A stretch of DNA of 64,000 nucleotides, from contig OW204005.1 in assembly GCA_934047225.1 (NCBI GenBank), positions 20,902,396 to 20,966,395 on the forward strand, in the 5' to 3' direction. Both the position numbers and the translations under genes were made by a program. This document shows, piece by piece, positions 1 to 11,559 of this stretch. Numbering within the stretch: the first letter of the stretch is position 1; the number at the start of each line of letters is the position of its first letter. The DNA is from Ypsolopha sequella (lineage: Eukaryota; Arthropoda; Insecta; Lepidoptera; Ypsolophidae). Under the pieces are notes generated by a model. It saw nothing but the letters and a program-made list of their open reading frames with translations. It was not told the origin of the DNA and did not search any database.

Positions 1-1020
1 GCTCTTGACACCCCCGACACTTCATAGTGAAGGCTCAAGTTATTTACCTACACTCTAACGCGCGCATCTGGCTTGTCCGCACACGCTTGTGTGTGTGCGT
101 GAGCTAGTCTAGGGCTGGCAGCAATCGTGTGATCGTCGTCGCCCGAGAGGGACACAATATAAGTCAGCAACTTATGTGATTCTCTTCCTAAATTTTAGCG
201 TAGTCCAATTTCTGGTTCCCCGTGGATTAATCAGTATTAAAAAAAAATATATATATATATATATAGTATGCCTAAGCTTAGTAGGTACCTATATAGTTTC
301 GTAAGCATAAATGATCATCATATAATTAACAACTACTCAAACATAAATTTTGGAAAAAAAATGAAAACTTGTTAAAACATGGAAAGTTATAAATACTGAT
401 TTTATTGTTCCAAATGCGTTACTGAACGAAATTGTAAGGTTTGATCACGCAATTCTAATTTTTTAAAAAAAGTTTTCCAGGCATCCATAAACACTGCAAT
501 AACGCACTATACTGATTAAAAATCAGTATCGTGATAAAACTTTGTAACAAAACACGCGCGTAGCAAACGAGTGGTAATCGAGCTCTGCCTGACTCCAGAT
601 TTCCACTAACTTGCGGGGGTCCGCGGGGGACGTTAAATTCGCGCGGGGAGGAGAGTGTCGCTTCTTTACGTAGTAATACTTTATATTCTCTGCTCTTGGC
701 AACGTCCTCTTCATGCTCCGTGGCGTGGAGGGAGTCCCCACTAGTGCACCCATGAAACTCAACGCACTCTTGGTACCAGAACCACTGTGTGATCTCTTCT
801 GAATGCTTGAAATTCTGTGAGAGTGAAGCCTCAATGACGATGTCCTTAGATTCTAAGCCTTAGACCAAAAGTTGATTTTGTTTCTGTAAATATTTTATGT
901 TAAATATTATTATTAATTATTATTACCTTTTTAATTGTACAGTGAATTGGATTAGTCTATAATACTATGCAATATTTTTGATAAATAAATAAAATAAAAT
1001 AAATAAATAAAATGAGCACT
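1..1020. other. Unassigned stretch ending in an AAAT-rich tail
   Basis: I recognise no gene here. There is a short TA run near 248-265, and the stretch ends in an AAAT/AAAATAAAT-rich run at about 983-1013 that looks like the 3' tail of a retroposon whose body I cannot place. A 103-residue minus-strand frame at 523-834 has no motif I recognise and is probably chance. Confidence 0.3.
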
Positions 1021-1270
1021 TTGTTGTCCGTCTGCTGTCCATCTGTCAAAACTCTTGTTCTTGGGTTCCTTGAGAGATATCAAGTAGCTAATGGTAAATG
1101 GTCCCTTCTAAAGATGTCTACTGCCCCATGGTACTGGTAAAAATTAGGCTTCTAACACAAAGCGAAAAAAAGTTACGTAACGTAATCAATTTAATACAAA
1201 TTGGCTCACCATGAAAATCCCTAGGGCCCTTGCCTTAGAAACTTGAAATTTAGCACGAACTGCACGAAGG

Positions 1271-1807
1271 AACCCTCTTTCTACCACAAGTGAAGAAATA
1301 ATTTATCAGCTGAGAGGCGTAGTGAACAGAGCTACAATGTACTCTGTTTACTATGCACTCGCAGACTCGATTGTATCATATGGCTTGGGCAGTTATGGGT
1401 GTACTTTCAGAACTTATATAGACCAGATTAATGCCATACAAAAAAGAATCATGAAATTGTTAATTGATAATAAAACAAAGAAGAAATGTCGCCATGATTA
1501 TGATCAACTTTATAATATCTGTAAAATTTTACCTGTCCATGAAAAATTTAAATTGCTTATTCTGTTAGAGGAGTTTAATAATAATGAGTATAAAAATCCT
1601 ATCTCGCATAGCATCACTACAAGAAAGGTTAGTAACAAAAAATTAACTGTCCCTAAAATATGTAATTACTATGGTTCCAGAACCAGAAAATATTTAATTC
1701 CAAAAATTCTCAATGATCTTCCGAATGATATTAGAAATGATACCTTTTCCAAACCTGTATTTAAGAAAAAAGTGACAAATTCCTTATTAGATTCGTGTGT
1801 AAAATAA
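1271..1807 (+). pseudogene. 5'-truncated LINE: reverse transcriptase C-terminal part
   Basis: An open frame of about 175 residues matches the region after the catalytic domain of non-LTR reverse transcriptases of the CR1/jockey kind. It has an NRATMYSVYYALADS-type segment, then a basic stretch with ...YLIPKILNDLPNDIR near the end. The frame is open upstream of the first start-like codon at 1322, back to about 1283, as expected for a 5'-truncated insertion. No YADD box or endonuclease is present. The assignment rests on remembered family patterns. The 3' end is unclear and may run into the simple repeats near 1.9 kb. Confidence 0.7.
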
Positions 1808-1934
1808 AATATATGTTTACTAAAAGAACTATAAAATTAAATACCTACATAAAAATGTCAATTTGTAAAAACATAATATAATATAGTTAAAATTTGGGCT
1901 GGTTCTTTCAATCAGTGAACTAACTGCGAAAAGC

Positions 1935-2070
1935 ATATGTATATGTGTGTGTGTGTGTATGTATATGTATATATATGCATATATACATGTATATATGTGT
2001 ATGTACATGTACATGTATATGTATATATGTGCGTGTGTATGTATATATATATATATATATATATATAATA
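1935..2070. repeat. TG/TA microsatellite
   Basis: Alternating TG, TATG and TA dinucleotides run for about 135 bp and end in about 14 TA units. Short reading frames of Cys/Val or Ile/Tyr on either strand are by-products of the repeat. Confidence 0.9.
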
Positions 2071-2245
2071 ATAATAGCACCAGGATGTTGTGATGGTATC
2101 CGTTCAAGGATTGGAAGGACCAGTTCTTACAAGAGTGAGAGCGCCAACTGCCAATAAACTGCCTTGCAGTTTGGCGGTGCATTTGAAATTGCTGTTTCTG
2201 TAATGTTTTTTATCTTGAATAAACGTTTTTTGAATTGAAAAAATG
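2071..2245 (+). repeat. Probable retroposon 3' end
   Basis: A non-repetitive 100-bp segment is followed by AATAAACG and a TTGAATTG-type A/T tail. This is what a retroposon end looks like, but I see no second copy in the window and cannot name it. Confidence 0.3.
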
Positions 2246-2499
2246 TTGAATTGAAAATTTCGAAAATAACGAATTTCTCATTCTACGTGGAATATTACTT
2301 GACCAACTTAGTTTTGCAGTTTTGTTTCATAAATTTCGTAGGTAAATGTTAAAATTAATTAAGTTTGTAGTTTATGTCCCAATTTTACTCAAGTCTACTA
2401 ACTTATGTACGGAACAGTATGGAACCCTCAGGATGCAAAATCCACTTGCACTTGACCTGTATTTTAGTATTTTAGTCTTTATTTTGTCTTAGACCTTAA

Positions 2500-2899
2500 G
2501 GGGGTATATCGTCAATTGATTGAAGTTTGCTGTTCAAAAGTAATCCCGAGTTAAGTAAATTCGTAATACAATTTTGGGGGCTTTTCTAGATCTTGGACTA
2601 TCAGAAACGCGATTGGAAGAATTTCACGAGATAGAAATAATTATTGAAATGAGGTCTAAATTTACACTTTGATATTCTGACAAATTGGGATAGTATACAG
2701 ATTTCAAAAATATTTATTTACATGGGTTTTAACAGTACCTAAATTACTGGTTATGGAAATTTTCATAGCTATTTTAGTTAATTTTGTATTAATTTAAAAC
2801 CAACATTTTGTCAATTTTCCACGATTCCGTCCCTCTCACACTGCTGGTCTTTCCGCCTGCAGTAACGGGAACTATTGCACGGACGATAATTATATCACC
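2500..2899. mobile_element. TTAA-flanked MITE, family C
   Basis: Bounded by TTAA at 2496-2499 and 2900-2903, with short inverted ends (GGGGGTATATC... / ...GATATAATTA reversed). The interior matches copies at 9.2, 36.4 and 40.5 kb, sharing a 'cgcgattggaagaa' segment and a 'tccgtccctctcacactg' segment near the 3' end. TTAA duplication is the piggyBac signature. No transposase is encoded, so it would depend on another element. Confidence 0.6.
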
Positions 2900-2903
2900 T
2901 TAA

Positions 2904-3320
2904 GGGGCTCCACAATGCTAAACATCAGTTTTGTATTGGATTCAGTTCCGTGAATGTAGATGGTAATAATTTTGAAAAAATATGGCGTATTTTGTGACTC
3001 AAGGTGATTATGAATTACGCTTTATAAATAAACATACTTTGAAACTTCTAATAATTATACAACTTTTAAAATTCCATGAATTTCAGGAAAAAAGCGTTTC
3101 AGTTTACATGTTTCAACCGATTGAAACGAAACCAACACACGCAGATATTAACTAGAAAAAAACATCTTTATTACATAAAGAAATTATGGTTAATGTCCTA
3201 ATGGAGCCAAGACTTCAAAATAACTGAAGTTTTGCGTGCGCGGCATCTGATGAAAGCAGGATAGAGGGTTAAAAAACAAACGCGTTAGAGCAGGACTGAA
3301 ATTTAGCATTGTGCAGCCCC
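2904..3320. mobile_element. TTAA-flanked MITE, family A
   Basis: 417 bp between TTAA at 2900-2903 and 3321-3324. The ends are inverted repeats of roughly 20 bp (GGGGCTCCACAATGCTAAA reversed at the right as TTTAGCATTGTGCAGCCCC). Related copies lie at 27.57, 53.4 and 63.95 kb. It shares its left TTAA with the family C element next to it. The piggyBac-type assignment rests on the TTAA target alone. Confidence 0.75.
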
Positions 3321-3820
3321 TTAAACAGGTTGACTACTCGGTTGGCGGTTAAATTGGAAACCATTCAACTCCAAACAAAGAGCAATACCGGAGACTATTG
3401 CTCGCAACTTGAAGGTAATTAGCACAAACAATAGCATTCAGTCGTGAATCGAATGGTCGTTCATTACAGTGCTTACACACTTCGACAGGCGCATAAATTT
3501 ACCAGCTAACTAATTCGCTATACAATTAACACAAAACTAAAACATAAATAAACATAATATAAAAAAACAGTTTTAAATCCAGTAACTATTCGAATTATTT
3601 TCATAAAAAATTTAAGTTTTTTTAAATTATTGAATTATGTTTGTTTTGAAATACATATTATTGTTTTATTGAATAGAAAAACTTTTGAAACAAAGCAAAA
3701 AGATATTCACCTCCCCATATAAAATGACGAATAAGTATTAAAAACGTATATGGGGAAGTGATTATTTTTGGAAATGGTTCAGTATAAACAGTAGCTATAA
3801 TCAATTTTCTGAGCACTTCA

Positions 3821-3975
3821 ATATTCCATCCATCCATCAGCCCGTATTCGTCTACTGCTGGACATAGGCCTCTCCAATATTACGCCACTCTTGGTGGTCC
3901 TCAGTCATCGTCATATGAGGATGTCTGAGGACCGCCAAGAGTGGCGTAGTATTGGAGTCTCTTAACAGGACAAAT
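3821..3975 (-). repeat. SINE2 fragment with local foldback
   Basis: Starts with CCATCCATCCATCAGCC, the reversed 3' tail of SINE2. Read on the minus strand it encodes the ...EAYVQQ end typical of RTE-like reverse transcriptases. It then folds back: 3872-3904 and 3925-3957 are inverted copies with two differences. Confidence 0.7.
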
Positions 3976-4164
3976 ATTTCATAGCAACTTTGCTTGTTTT
4001 TTAAATAATAAAATGAGTAAAAAACGTTGTCGTTTTGACTTTTTTCCAGAATCCGTCCCTCTCGCACTGCGGGTCTTTCCGCATGGAGTAACAGAGTAGT
4101 ATGCAAGCAGAACCTGTCCTCTTAAACACTGTGCTACGAGGCCAAGCGGCGTCCTCAATCGCGT

Positions 4165-4270
4165 GGGACGCCACTAGTTGAATCACATGTGCAAGGAGCG
4201 TGACGTACTGTTTAATCGCTAAAACATCTTATCACGCTCCTTGCACTTGTGATTCAATTAAGTGGCGTCG
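4165..4270. repeat. Foldback element, about 38-bp arms
   Basis: Arms near 4167-4204 and 4232-4269 are inverted copies of a segment holding GACGCCACTAGTTGAATCAC. This is probably a small MITE. No target duplication is clear. Confidence 0.6.
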
Positions 4271-4402
4271 CGCGCGATAAATACTGTGCTACGCCGCCTG
4301 GCATACAAATCGTTTTTAAAATATGCAGCAAAAACATTATTTTACACAAATAAATCAGAAAATAATTAAAATAATATTTATAATTATATAATTATGATTA
4401 TA

Positions 4403-4490
4403 TCCTGGCCCGGGGAATTTTTTCAAATTCTTGTCTTTGGATTTGTTTCTGATTGATATTTTCTAGTTTGTAATGCACTCTAAATAATAA
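4403..4490 (+). repeat. SINE3 fragment (tail part)
   Basis: Matches the non-tRNA part of the SINE at 58.6 kb: CCTGGCCCGGGGAATTTTTT, then a segment ending TAGTTTGTAATGCACTC and an AATAAT tail. The tRNA-like head is missing. Confidence 0.7.
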
Positions 4491-4714
4491 TTATGATATA
4501 TCTCATATTTATAATTTAAGTGAAATTATTAAATATCAACAATTGTAAAAGAAAAATAAATATATATAATAATAATAGAAATAAAACTATTTAGAAACAA
4601 GAAATTAAGATTTCAAATGAATTCGTAGCAGTTGCTACGCCAGCACCGTAGCAAAAACCATTAGTCGTAGCGCTTGGTATACCGTAGCAAAAACAAGATG
4701 CGATGTGGTAAATC

Positions 4715-4905
4715 AGTTGGCATAGATTCAATTATGTTAAGGTGTGTTGATTCGAAAACCAATTCGAGATTTAGGTTTAACAAGCCGTATTTTCGAAGTT
4801 TTGGTCTAAAAAACCTCATGATGATGAATCTTTTTACGAAAAAGCTGCAACTTCCATTTGCCCTCGTGTGACGTCACTTGAGTAACAGCTGTTTAGAAAT
4901 GTGTC
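4715..4905 (-). repeat. Family D repeat, partial, inverted
   Basis: Reverse complement of the right half of the approximately 450-bp family D repeat at 8.3, 35.7 and 63.3 kb. It shares TTAAGGTGTGTTGATTCGAA, the TTTCGAAGTTTTGGTCTA segment and TGACGTCACTTGAGTAACAG. The 65-residue frame here is incidental. Confidence 0.75.
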
Positions 4906-5117
4906 AAAAGATGCTCTTATCGCGGCGCAGGTAGCAATCGAATGACTTTCGATACCGCTTCCGTAGATTTTGCGCAAATCCCTGGAAAGACTGATGAACG
5001 CTTCGTCCCAGTACTCTTTCAGTTTCTAGGCAAGTGCCCTTCATCCTTTGTCTTATTGACGCTTTCTTACAGGCTCGGTAATGAACAAGCGTAAAACGTA
5101 AAAATTTAAGTAAAAAA

Positions 5118-5400
5118 AACCAGCCAAGTGCGAGTCGGACTCGCGCACGAAGGGTTCCGTACCATTATCTATAAAAACGGCAAAAAAAAATATGTCTGTT
5201 GTATGGGATCCCCCTTAAATATTTATTTTATTCTATTTTTTAGTATTTGTTCTTTTAGCGGCAATAGAAATACATCATCTGTGAAAATTTCAACTGTCTA
5301 ACTATCACGGTTCATGAGATACAGCCTGGTGACAGACGGACAGCGTAGTCTTAGGAATAGGGTCCCGTTGGTTACTCTTTGGGCACGGAACCCTAAAAAA
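5118..5400 (+). repeat. SINE1 (lepidopteran 'AAGTGCGAGTCGG' type)
   Basis: Starts CCAGCCAAGTGCGAGTCGGA and ends ACGGAACCCTAAAAA. Full copies are at 6.75, 37.5 and 48.3 kb. I recognise this as a very common lepidopteran short interspersed repeat but will not assign a family name from memory. Confidence 0.8.
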
Positions 5401-6560
5401 TTGATCAAGTTAAAAGATTTTTGATAAAATAATACAGTAAAACTCTGTGAAATGGTACCAAAAATTAACAAATTCTATTTAAATGTAAATTGTATATAAG
5501 TCAACGACCTCTTATTAAAATAATCATAATATAATTTATGAAATCATAACATAATACCTTTAATTAATATCTTAAGGCGCCTCTTACCACAGCGTCATCC
5601 GAAAATTACTCTATTGATAAAGTTATTTCTCTTAAACAGTTGTTTAAAAATTATAAAAAATATATATTATATTGTTATATATATTATATTGTGATTTGGA
5701 AAAAATATTTTATATTGTTTAATTTATAGGTAAGTTTTTCTTAATTTATTTTTTAATTTAGTTAGGTATCTTTTATATTTATATTAATTTATAGGTAGTC
5801 TAGTTTTTTAATGTTATTTAAGTTGATAAGTGTATTTGGTTTCTATGTATTTCAAGTTATAATTTTCTTTTATTTATTGTATATATTTAAAGTTAAATAT
5901 AACTATAAAAAACAGCTTAATTTCAAGAAATTATTCCCGCGTAAAAGAAACATCATGAAAATATTGTTCAAAGTCAAGCTGTTTTTAGACTAAACCTAAG
6001 TATAATTGGTTATTTCTTTGAAACCGCTAACGGAGTTTGTATGGTTCTTGCACTAAAATACAAGAAAAATAATGCTTACAAAAAATATTCATGGAATTTT
6101 TTTTTCGTGCATAGCGTCCATGTGGAAAGTATTATTTTCTCCTATTTTGTACAATGCGGAGACCAAGCGACGTCGTAATGCAGTGCGGGCTGATATGCAC
6201 GTAATTTCAATTTAATTTCAGTTGATATTTGTACCGACACAAGTCTACTCAAGGTCATTTTCGGCTACCTGCCCCTTAATGTAGATTTTATATTTAAAGA
6301 ATATCATTCTGCTAAAATCATATAAATTACTTCGCACCATTACCAACTTATCTTGTAAGTCTTATTGCTAAGTCGGAAAGACTAATTTTGATTGCAGATA
6401 ATTTAATTTTGAAAACAAGCAACCTCTTAACAAAACCCTTATAAACATATACATTTCCACTTATTTCTTGTGACTTATTATTTATTCGACGATGTAGTCT
6501 CGCCAGGTCACGACCCTACGCGCAGGCACGGGCATACCGTCGTCGTGGGTAACCCTATGT
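5401..6560. other. AT-rich stretch without a supported gene
   Basis: Very AT-rich, with a 60-residue Phe/Lys/Tyr-rich frame at 5811-5993 that looks like chance. About 6131-6245 resembles 10855-10973 (shared GCGGGCTGATATGCACGTAA-like segment), so it is another repeat fragment. Confidence 0.4.
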
Positions 6561-6748
6561 CACAAGTAACAAGATGTGACCAATTCGTAGTTGTGTAGAA
6601 AAAAAACTACATAAAAATAAACAAGCGCAACCTGAAGCATTTTGTACAGTAAGCAAAAAAATATATTCCTTTTTTTGATAAAAAAAATCATGTCTATAAA
6701 TAACAAGTAGCTACCACGATCGATAGAGCGTATCAAAAAGTGCTTAAA

Positions 6749-7031
6749 AAAACCGGCCAAGTGCGAGTCGGACTTGCGCATGAAGGGTTCCGTACCATTA
6801 TCTATAAAAACGGCAAAAAACACGTGTCTGTTGTATGGGAGCCCCCTTAAATATTTATTTTATTATGTTTTTTAGTATTTGTTGTTATAGCGGTAACAGA
6901 TATACATCATCTGTGAAAATTTCAACTGTCTAACTATCACGGATCATGAGATACAGCCTGGTGTCAGACGGACAGCGGACTCTTAGTAATAGGGTCCCTT
7001 TGTTTACCTTTTGGGTAAGGAACCCTAAAAA
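6749..7031 (+). repeat. SINE1 copy
   Basis: ACCGGCCAAGTGCGAGTCGG through GGAACCCTAAAAA. Colinear with the copy at 5.1 kb, with a handful of substitutions. Confidence 0.8.
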
Positions 7032-7037
7032 CATGAA

Positions 7038-7462
7038 ACTTGCTAAGTTTCTTTCCCTTCTTTTTAGCAAGACTAATCGAATGGGCGGAGGTAGGCATGT
7101 ATTTATATATGTAACCTATTAGTATGTAGTATATAGGATGGGATTTGTTCGGCCGCCTGGATTCGTGCTGGGGGCTCGGTTGGTGATCATTGAACCTTGT
7201 TCCTGGTCCCTGGCCGGGTCTCCGGTATGGGTTCGGGCGGCTGATTGAATTTTACCTTGTATAATATATATTTTACCTATCATTTTAATCGTAAATATAT
7301 TGCTACATAAATTAAATAAACCTTTAATTTAGTTCATGTACATTTATTATTTTATTACATATATTTTTTTATTAGATTAAATTTTACGTGTAAAAAGTGT
7401 ATATATCTATATCTGCTTTGTAAAATTAACTATTTGAATTTCAATTTGAATTTGAATTTGAA
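7038..7462 (+). repeat. LINE 3'-end repeat with TTTGAA tail
   Basis: A 425-bp segment matching 38446-38866 on the opposite strand over its whole length. It is GC-rich in the middle (GGATTCGTGCTGGGGGCTCG) and ends in a TTGAATTTGAATTTGAA tail. The fixed 3' end with a short tandem tail suggests LINE or SINE retroposition. The reading frame through the middle is broken here by a TGA that the second copy lacks. Confidence 0.65.
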
Positions 7463-7542
7463 CAACGGGCAACGTCCTATGTTGGTACTAAGGCTTAGTA
7501 CCAACATAGGACGTTGCCCGTTGTTCAAATTCAAATTCAAAT
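7444..7542. repeat. Perfect 49-bp palindrome with a 1-nt centre
   Basis: Positions 7444-7492 and 7494-7542 are exact inverted copies separated only by G7493. The left arm includes the TTTGAA tail of the preceding LINE fragment, so the palindrome copied part of that tail. Confidence 0.95.
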
Positions 7543-7636
7543 ACTAACGTTAGTCAGCCTGATTTTATCAAAGATCGATTTATGAGAAAAAAAAACGATT
7601 CAGCATCGTTTTCAGCTAGATGTGAACAATTCGTAG

Positions 7637-7722
7637 TTGTGTAGGAAGAAAAATTACATCAAAATAAACAAGGTTGGCTGGGCGCAACCTTATTTATTTT
7701 AATGTAGTTTTTTTTCTACACT
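7637..7722. repeat. Imperfect inverted repeat
   Basis: A GTGTAGGAAGAAAAATTACA segment pairs with a right arm ending ATGTAGTTTTTTTTCTACAC around a GCTGG loop. It is related to the end at 6566. Confidence 0.6.
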
Positions 7723-8080
7723 TTTATGCACTTATTTTAGTATTCATGTAAAATAATAACAGTGCTAATTATTAGCTAATTTGTCTGTCTTTTTCAATTA
7801 TATATTCAGTGTCTGGTTAAATAGTTCTATGTACTTTCGTTAATGTACTATTGTGGATATCTGTTATTGGCTTTATTTCTTGTATTTTTTGTTAATGTTG
7901 TATTAAGTTTTATGTATTGCTGTTGATGTCCCTAATAAAACTAAATAAATAAAAACACAACTACAATTGGTCCTATCTTGTTACTCGATACATAGAGTAA
8001 CTGACTGTATGCTCCTATGAGGGGTCCGAAAGGTATGGAACCCGCCCTTAAGCACTATCTACACTAATATTTCGAAATAA

Positions 8081-8113
8081 ATTCATTCATTCATTCATTC
8101 ATTCATTCATTCA
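8081..8113. repeat. (ATTC)n microsatellite
   Basis: About eight ATTC units following GAAATAA, probably the tail of a retroposon. Confidence 0.9.
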
Positions 8114-8274
8114 ATTGGTTTATTTGTATGTATAGAGTAATCTCTGGAACTACGAACCGAAATGATGAAATGGGAGAAGAAAATAATGTTTCTTATAAGG
8201 ACCAGTAGGTACTTAAATGTTGTATGGAATATCATATTTCTTTGGTTCAGTATATCCCGTAGCTGATATTCTGA

Positions 8275-8692
8275 AAGTTTTTTTTTTCAGCGAGTTTACG
8301 CCATTTTAGCACATAGTTTTCATTACTTTGGTATATAAATTAACTATTATTTTTATGATATTTTCAAGAATTGTCCGATATGACGTCACTTGAGAATTTA
8401 ATGATTGTAATGTGTAATTGCTAATTAAAAAAGAGGTCTGTCTCTGTCCATCTACTCATCTGTCATCCGTCTGTCAATTCAGTCGGAAGAAAAGTATTAT
8501 AAATTTATCTTGATAGCAGAGGATACATTTCTAAACAGCTATTTCTCAAGTGACGTCACGCGAAGGCGCAGCTCTTTCGAGAAAAAATTTTTAGACCACA
8601 AGTTCTAAAATACGGCTTACTAAACCTATATCTCTAAATGGTTTTCGAATTAACACACCTTAACATAATTTAATCTAAGCGAATTAGAACAT
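8275..8692 (+). repeat. Family D repeat
   Basis: About 420 bp shared with 35745-36206 and 63288-63745. Landmarks are TACGCCATTTTAGCACATAG, a GTCTGTCTCTGTCCATCTAC segment, TTTATCTTGATAGCA, and AATACGGCTTACTAAACC near the end. No inverted ends or coding frame are obvious. Confidence 0.7.
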
Positions 8693-9224
8693 AAAATTCA
8701 AGTTATGTAACGTAAATTTTTAAATTAATTCCAGATTGTGAAACAAATTAAAGTTAATAATAAAAAAATGTTATTAATTAAAAAATTTATTACTAATAAT
8801 TTTTGGACAAATCTTACAAATGGAGATAATCCCCCTAATGAAAATAAATTAAAAAGTAAGGATAATTTAATTAAAGTTTTAAATTAGAAAAAATAAAAAG
8901 TCATAAAATAGTTCATATATCATTTATTTCATTTCTATACCCATCACATAAAAGTCAATTAATTGTAACACTGAATAAAATATGATATAATAATGTACAA
9001 TAGTTACAGTCAGTATGAAATTGGAGGTAGTTCTTATACGCCTAGCACGCGCCGGTGTTGTATCTCTTTTAATCTAACCTGCAATGCTTATCGCAGAAAG
9101 TGGTAATTTTATTTTTAATGTAACATTACTAGCTTTTGCCTACGGCTTCGCCCGCGTTGATTCAGTAAAGAATGTATTATTTTGATAAAATCGTATATTG
9201 TGTTTGGAATCTTTTTCTAGGGAT

Positions 9225-9522
9225 CTGTTAAACAGAAACGCGATTGGAGAAATTCGGCTCAGTAAAAATATTTATTGAAATAATGTCTTTTTCGACACCA
9301 ACTCTCCTGGTTTGACATTTTGGAACGACATATGGACTGCAATTATATGGGTTTTAACAATATCTAGGACCCTGGTTAATTGAAATTTTGATAGCAACTT
9401 TAGTACATTTTATATTCATAAAAAACTGACTTTTTGCTACTTTTCCTCGAGTCCGTCCCTCTCGCACCGAGGGTTTTTTCGCATATGGAGTAACCGGGAT
9501 GCTAAAACGTTTACATATTGCT
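9225..9522. mobile_element. Family C MITE
   Basis: Shares the CGCGATTGGAGAAATT and TCCGTCCCTCTCGCACCGAG segments with 2.5, 36.4 and 40.5 kb. The right end reads ACATATTGC then TTAA at 9523-9526. The left boundary is less certain. Confidence 0.55.
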
Positions 9523-10273
9523 TTAATAGTTCGAGTAGTCAACTTTTAATTTGGAGGTCGCAGGTTTAAATCCCGTACAACTTAAGAGTCCGGCGTAAAA
9601 TACATAGTTTATACAAACGGAATACTTACTAAAATAATTTGTAAATTATACATATTCTTAAGGTAATGTGTGTTTATTCCGATTTGATAACAGAATATCT
9701 AGGTTCTCAACTATCTATTTTATGAAAACACTGATTTATACATGAAATATGAGAATAAATGGAAATTAGAAATTCTGTGGAAATTGAAAATTCTTTGTAT
9801 ATGGTCCTTAAACCAGTGTTCATATAAAATAGACGTTTGGGAACCTAAATACTCTGTAATCTGTATTTTAAGTTACTTTGCTGCAGAAAAAATGAAAAAT
9901 GGCCAAAAAATATTAACTCGTAACGGATTTTCAATCAGCATGTCTTGGCATACACTTACCATGCCCAATTAAAAAAAAGTATTGATCAGATACTGAAAGA
10001 TTGGACAAACGATAATATTTTCAATCGATAAACACAAAAGCGCTAAAAAATACAAATGTTAACACTATCGCGTGCTAGGCGTACTACCGTATATACAGGA
10101 GTTGAAAACAGTTGGAAAACACAACTCGATATTTTATGAAGAAAGGCTCAGACTTAGATTTTGATATCAGTTTCAAGACAAAAAAAGACATTTATTATTC
10201 TTAGATCTAAAACCAAAGAAAAACCTTGTTTTTAATTTTCAGAGGTGCGATTGTGTAAGGAAATAGTCATGAA

Positions 10274-10368
10274 ATCGTCTATTGCTTTAAAGGTAACGTG
10301 ATTGGCTAGGAATGACGTGACTCATCACTTCTAGCCAATCACGCGTACTTTTGAAAGCAATAGCGATA
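10274..10368. repeat. Foldback element, about 36-bp arms
   Basis: 10274-10309 and 10332-10368 are imperfect inverted copies around a 22-bp centre. The shared core is GTGATTGGCTAG / CTAGCCAATCACG. Confidence 0.75.
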
Positions 10369-10396
10369 GATGTTGAAGTTAGACAATAAGACATCA

Positions 10397-11118
10397 GGGG
10401 CTGCAGTCTCGACAAAGATAACGATCACTATCCCAGCGATTTCGGTCGTTAAGTTATAAAAATTGATTATTTTTAGTGTTCACCATCAAAACTATCGACT
10501 GAAATGAAAAGTGTATCGAATTCGCTTCCGATTTAAGGGCCTTACTATTGCCAAATGGGTACTTTCTAAAGCCTACTCCTCGTTTATGGCCAAACCAAAA
10601 ATAATGAAAAAATGTATTATGAATAATCAACTCTTAGACAATATATGCAACAGTTTTCTTTTTCATACCACCAAAACTTCTACATGATTTTTTTTTTTAT
10701 TGAATGGTGTTTTTTGACCTCAAATTCCCTACTGCTCCTGAGTGGCTTGGCCGATTGAATTCATCTATGCTTTGATAAACAGATAAACTTTATAGCTATA
10801 AACATAACATAAGATTATTCAATCGAGTAATCACGTCCAAGTGAAAAGTATAATTTTCCCCTATTTCGCTCTATCAAGGACGCAGCGAGCGTCGTAACAG
10901 CCACTATGCATTGCGCGCTGATATGAACGTTATTTCAATGTCGTTTCCGTTGATATTTGTAGTGACAAATATCGAGCTGCGAATTTGGCGATGGTAATCG
11001 CCTTAAGTCAATATTTTGACGGTAGATACTATACAGAATCTTAAAAATTAGATTTTCATAGCTTAGCGACCGAAATCGGTAGGACAGCGATCGCTATCTT
11101 TGTTGACACTGCAGGCCC
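10397..11118. mobile_element. Non-autonomous DNA element with long inverted ends
   Basis: The left end (GGGCTGCAGTCTCGACAAAG, continuing about 60 bp) matches the reversed right end at about 11058-11118 (...TGTTGACACTGCAGGCCC). The roughly 720 bp between carry no transposase. 10855-10973 matches 6131-6245. A MITE-A copy begins directly at its right border. Confidence 0.65.
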
Positions 11119-11350
11119 AGCCCCCCTATTGTGTATCTTTAGTTGCCAACTGCACGAGGTGCCTATCATCAAAAACATAGCTAAAAACTGAAATTTCAAA
11201 ATTGCCTTTAGTGGGTATTGAACTATTAACAATCTGTGTCGTCACTTCAAGTGCGAAAATATCCTTAGGACATCGGAATTCGATAGTATATCTATGTTTT
11301 TGATGATAGACACCCAGTCCAGAAGGCAACTAGAGATACACAATAGGCCC
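11119..11350. mobile_element. MITE-A copy
   Basis: Inverted ends of about 50 bp: CTATTGTGTATCTTTAGTTG on the left and the reversed form ending ATACACAATAGGCCC on the right. Copies at 36868-37080 and 52368-52795 share TGCCTATCATCAAAAACATA. Confidence 0.8.
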
Positions 11351-11559
11351 GCAGGTCTCTAAAAGGCAAGTTTATTTCTTCTATGGTAACAAAAATTGAA
11401 ACAAGTTGTACGCAAATTATATATTGTACGATTCTAGAAATGTTTTTAGAATAACAAAGTCGAAGAAAATTAAGGTCGACATTAAATTGATGCTGTCACT
11501 TTCTTTTTCAATCGGAATGTAAGGAATGGCAGGAATTTAAGGTCGACCTTGGTTTCGTG

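Larger units (their letters stand above)
6566..7984. mobile_element. Composite region bounded by inverted GTAACAAGATGTGACC ends
   Basis: GTAACAAGATGTGACCAATT at 6566 reappears reversed at about 7956-7984 (AACTACAATTGGTCC...CTTGTTAC). Part of the same left end recurs at 7618-7680. Inside lie a SINE1, a LINE 3' end and a perfect palindrome. I read it as an inverted-repeat element that collected insertions, but unrelated MITE copies could also explain it. Confidence 0.4.
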
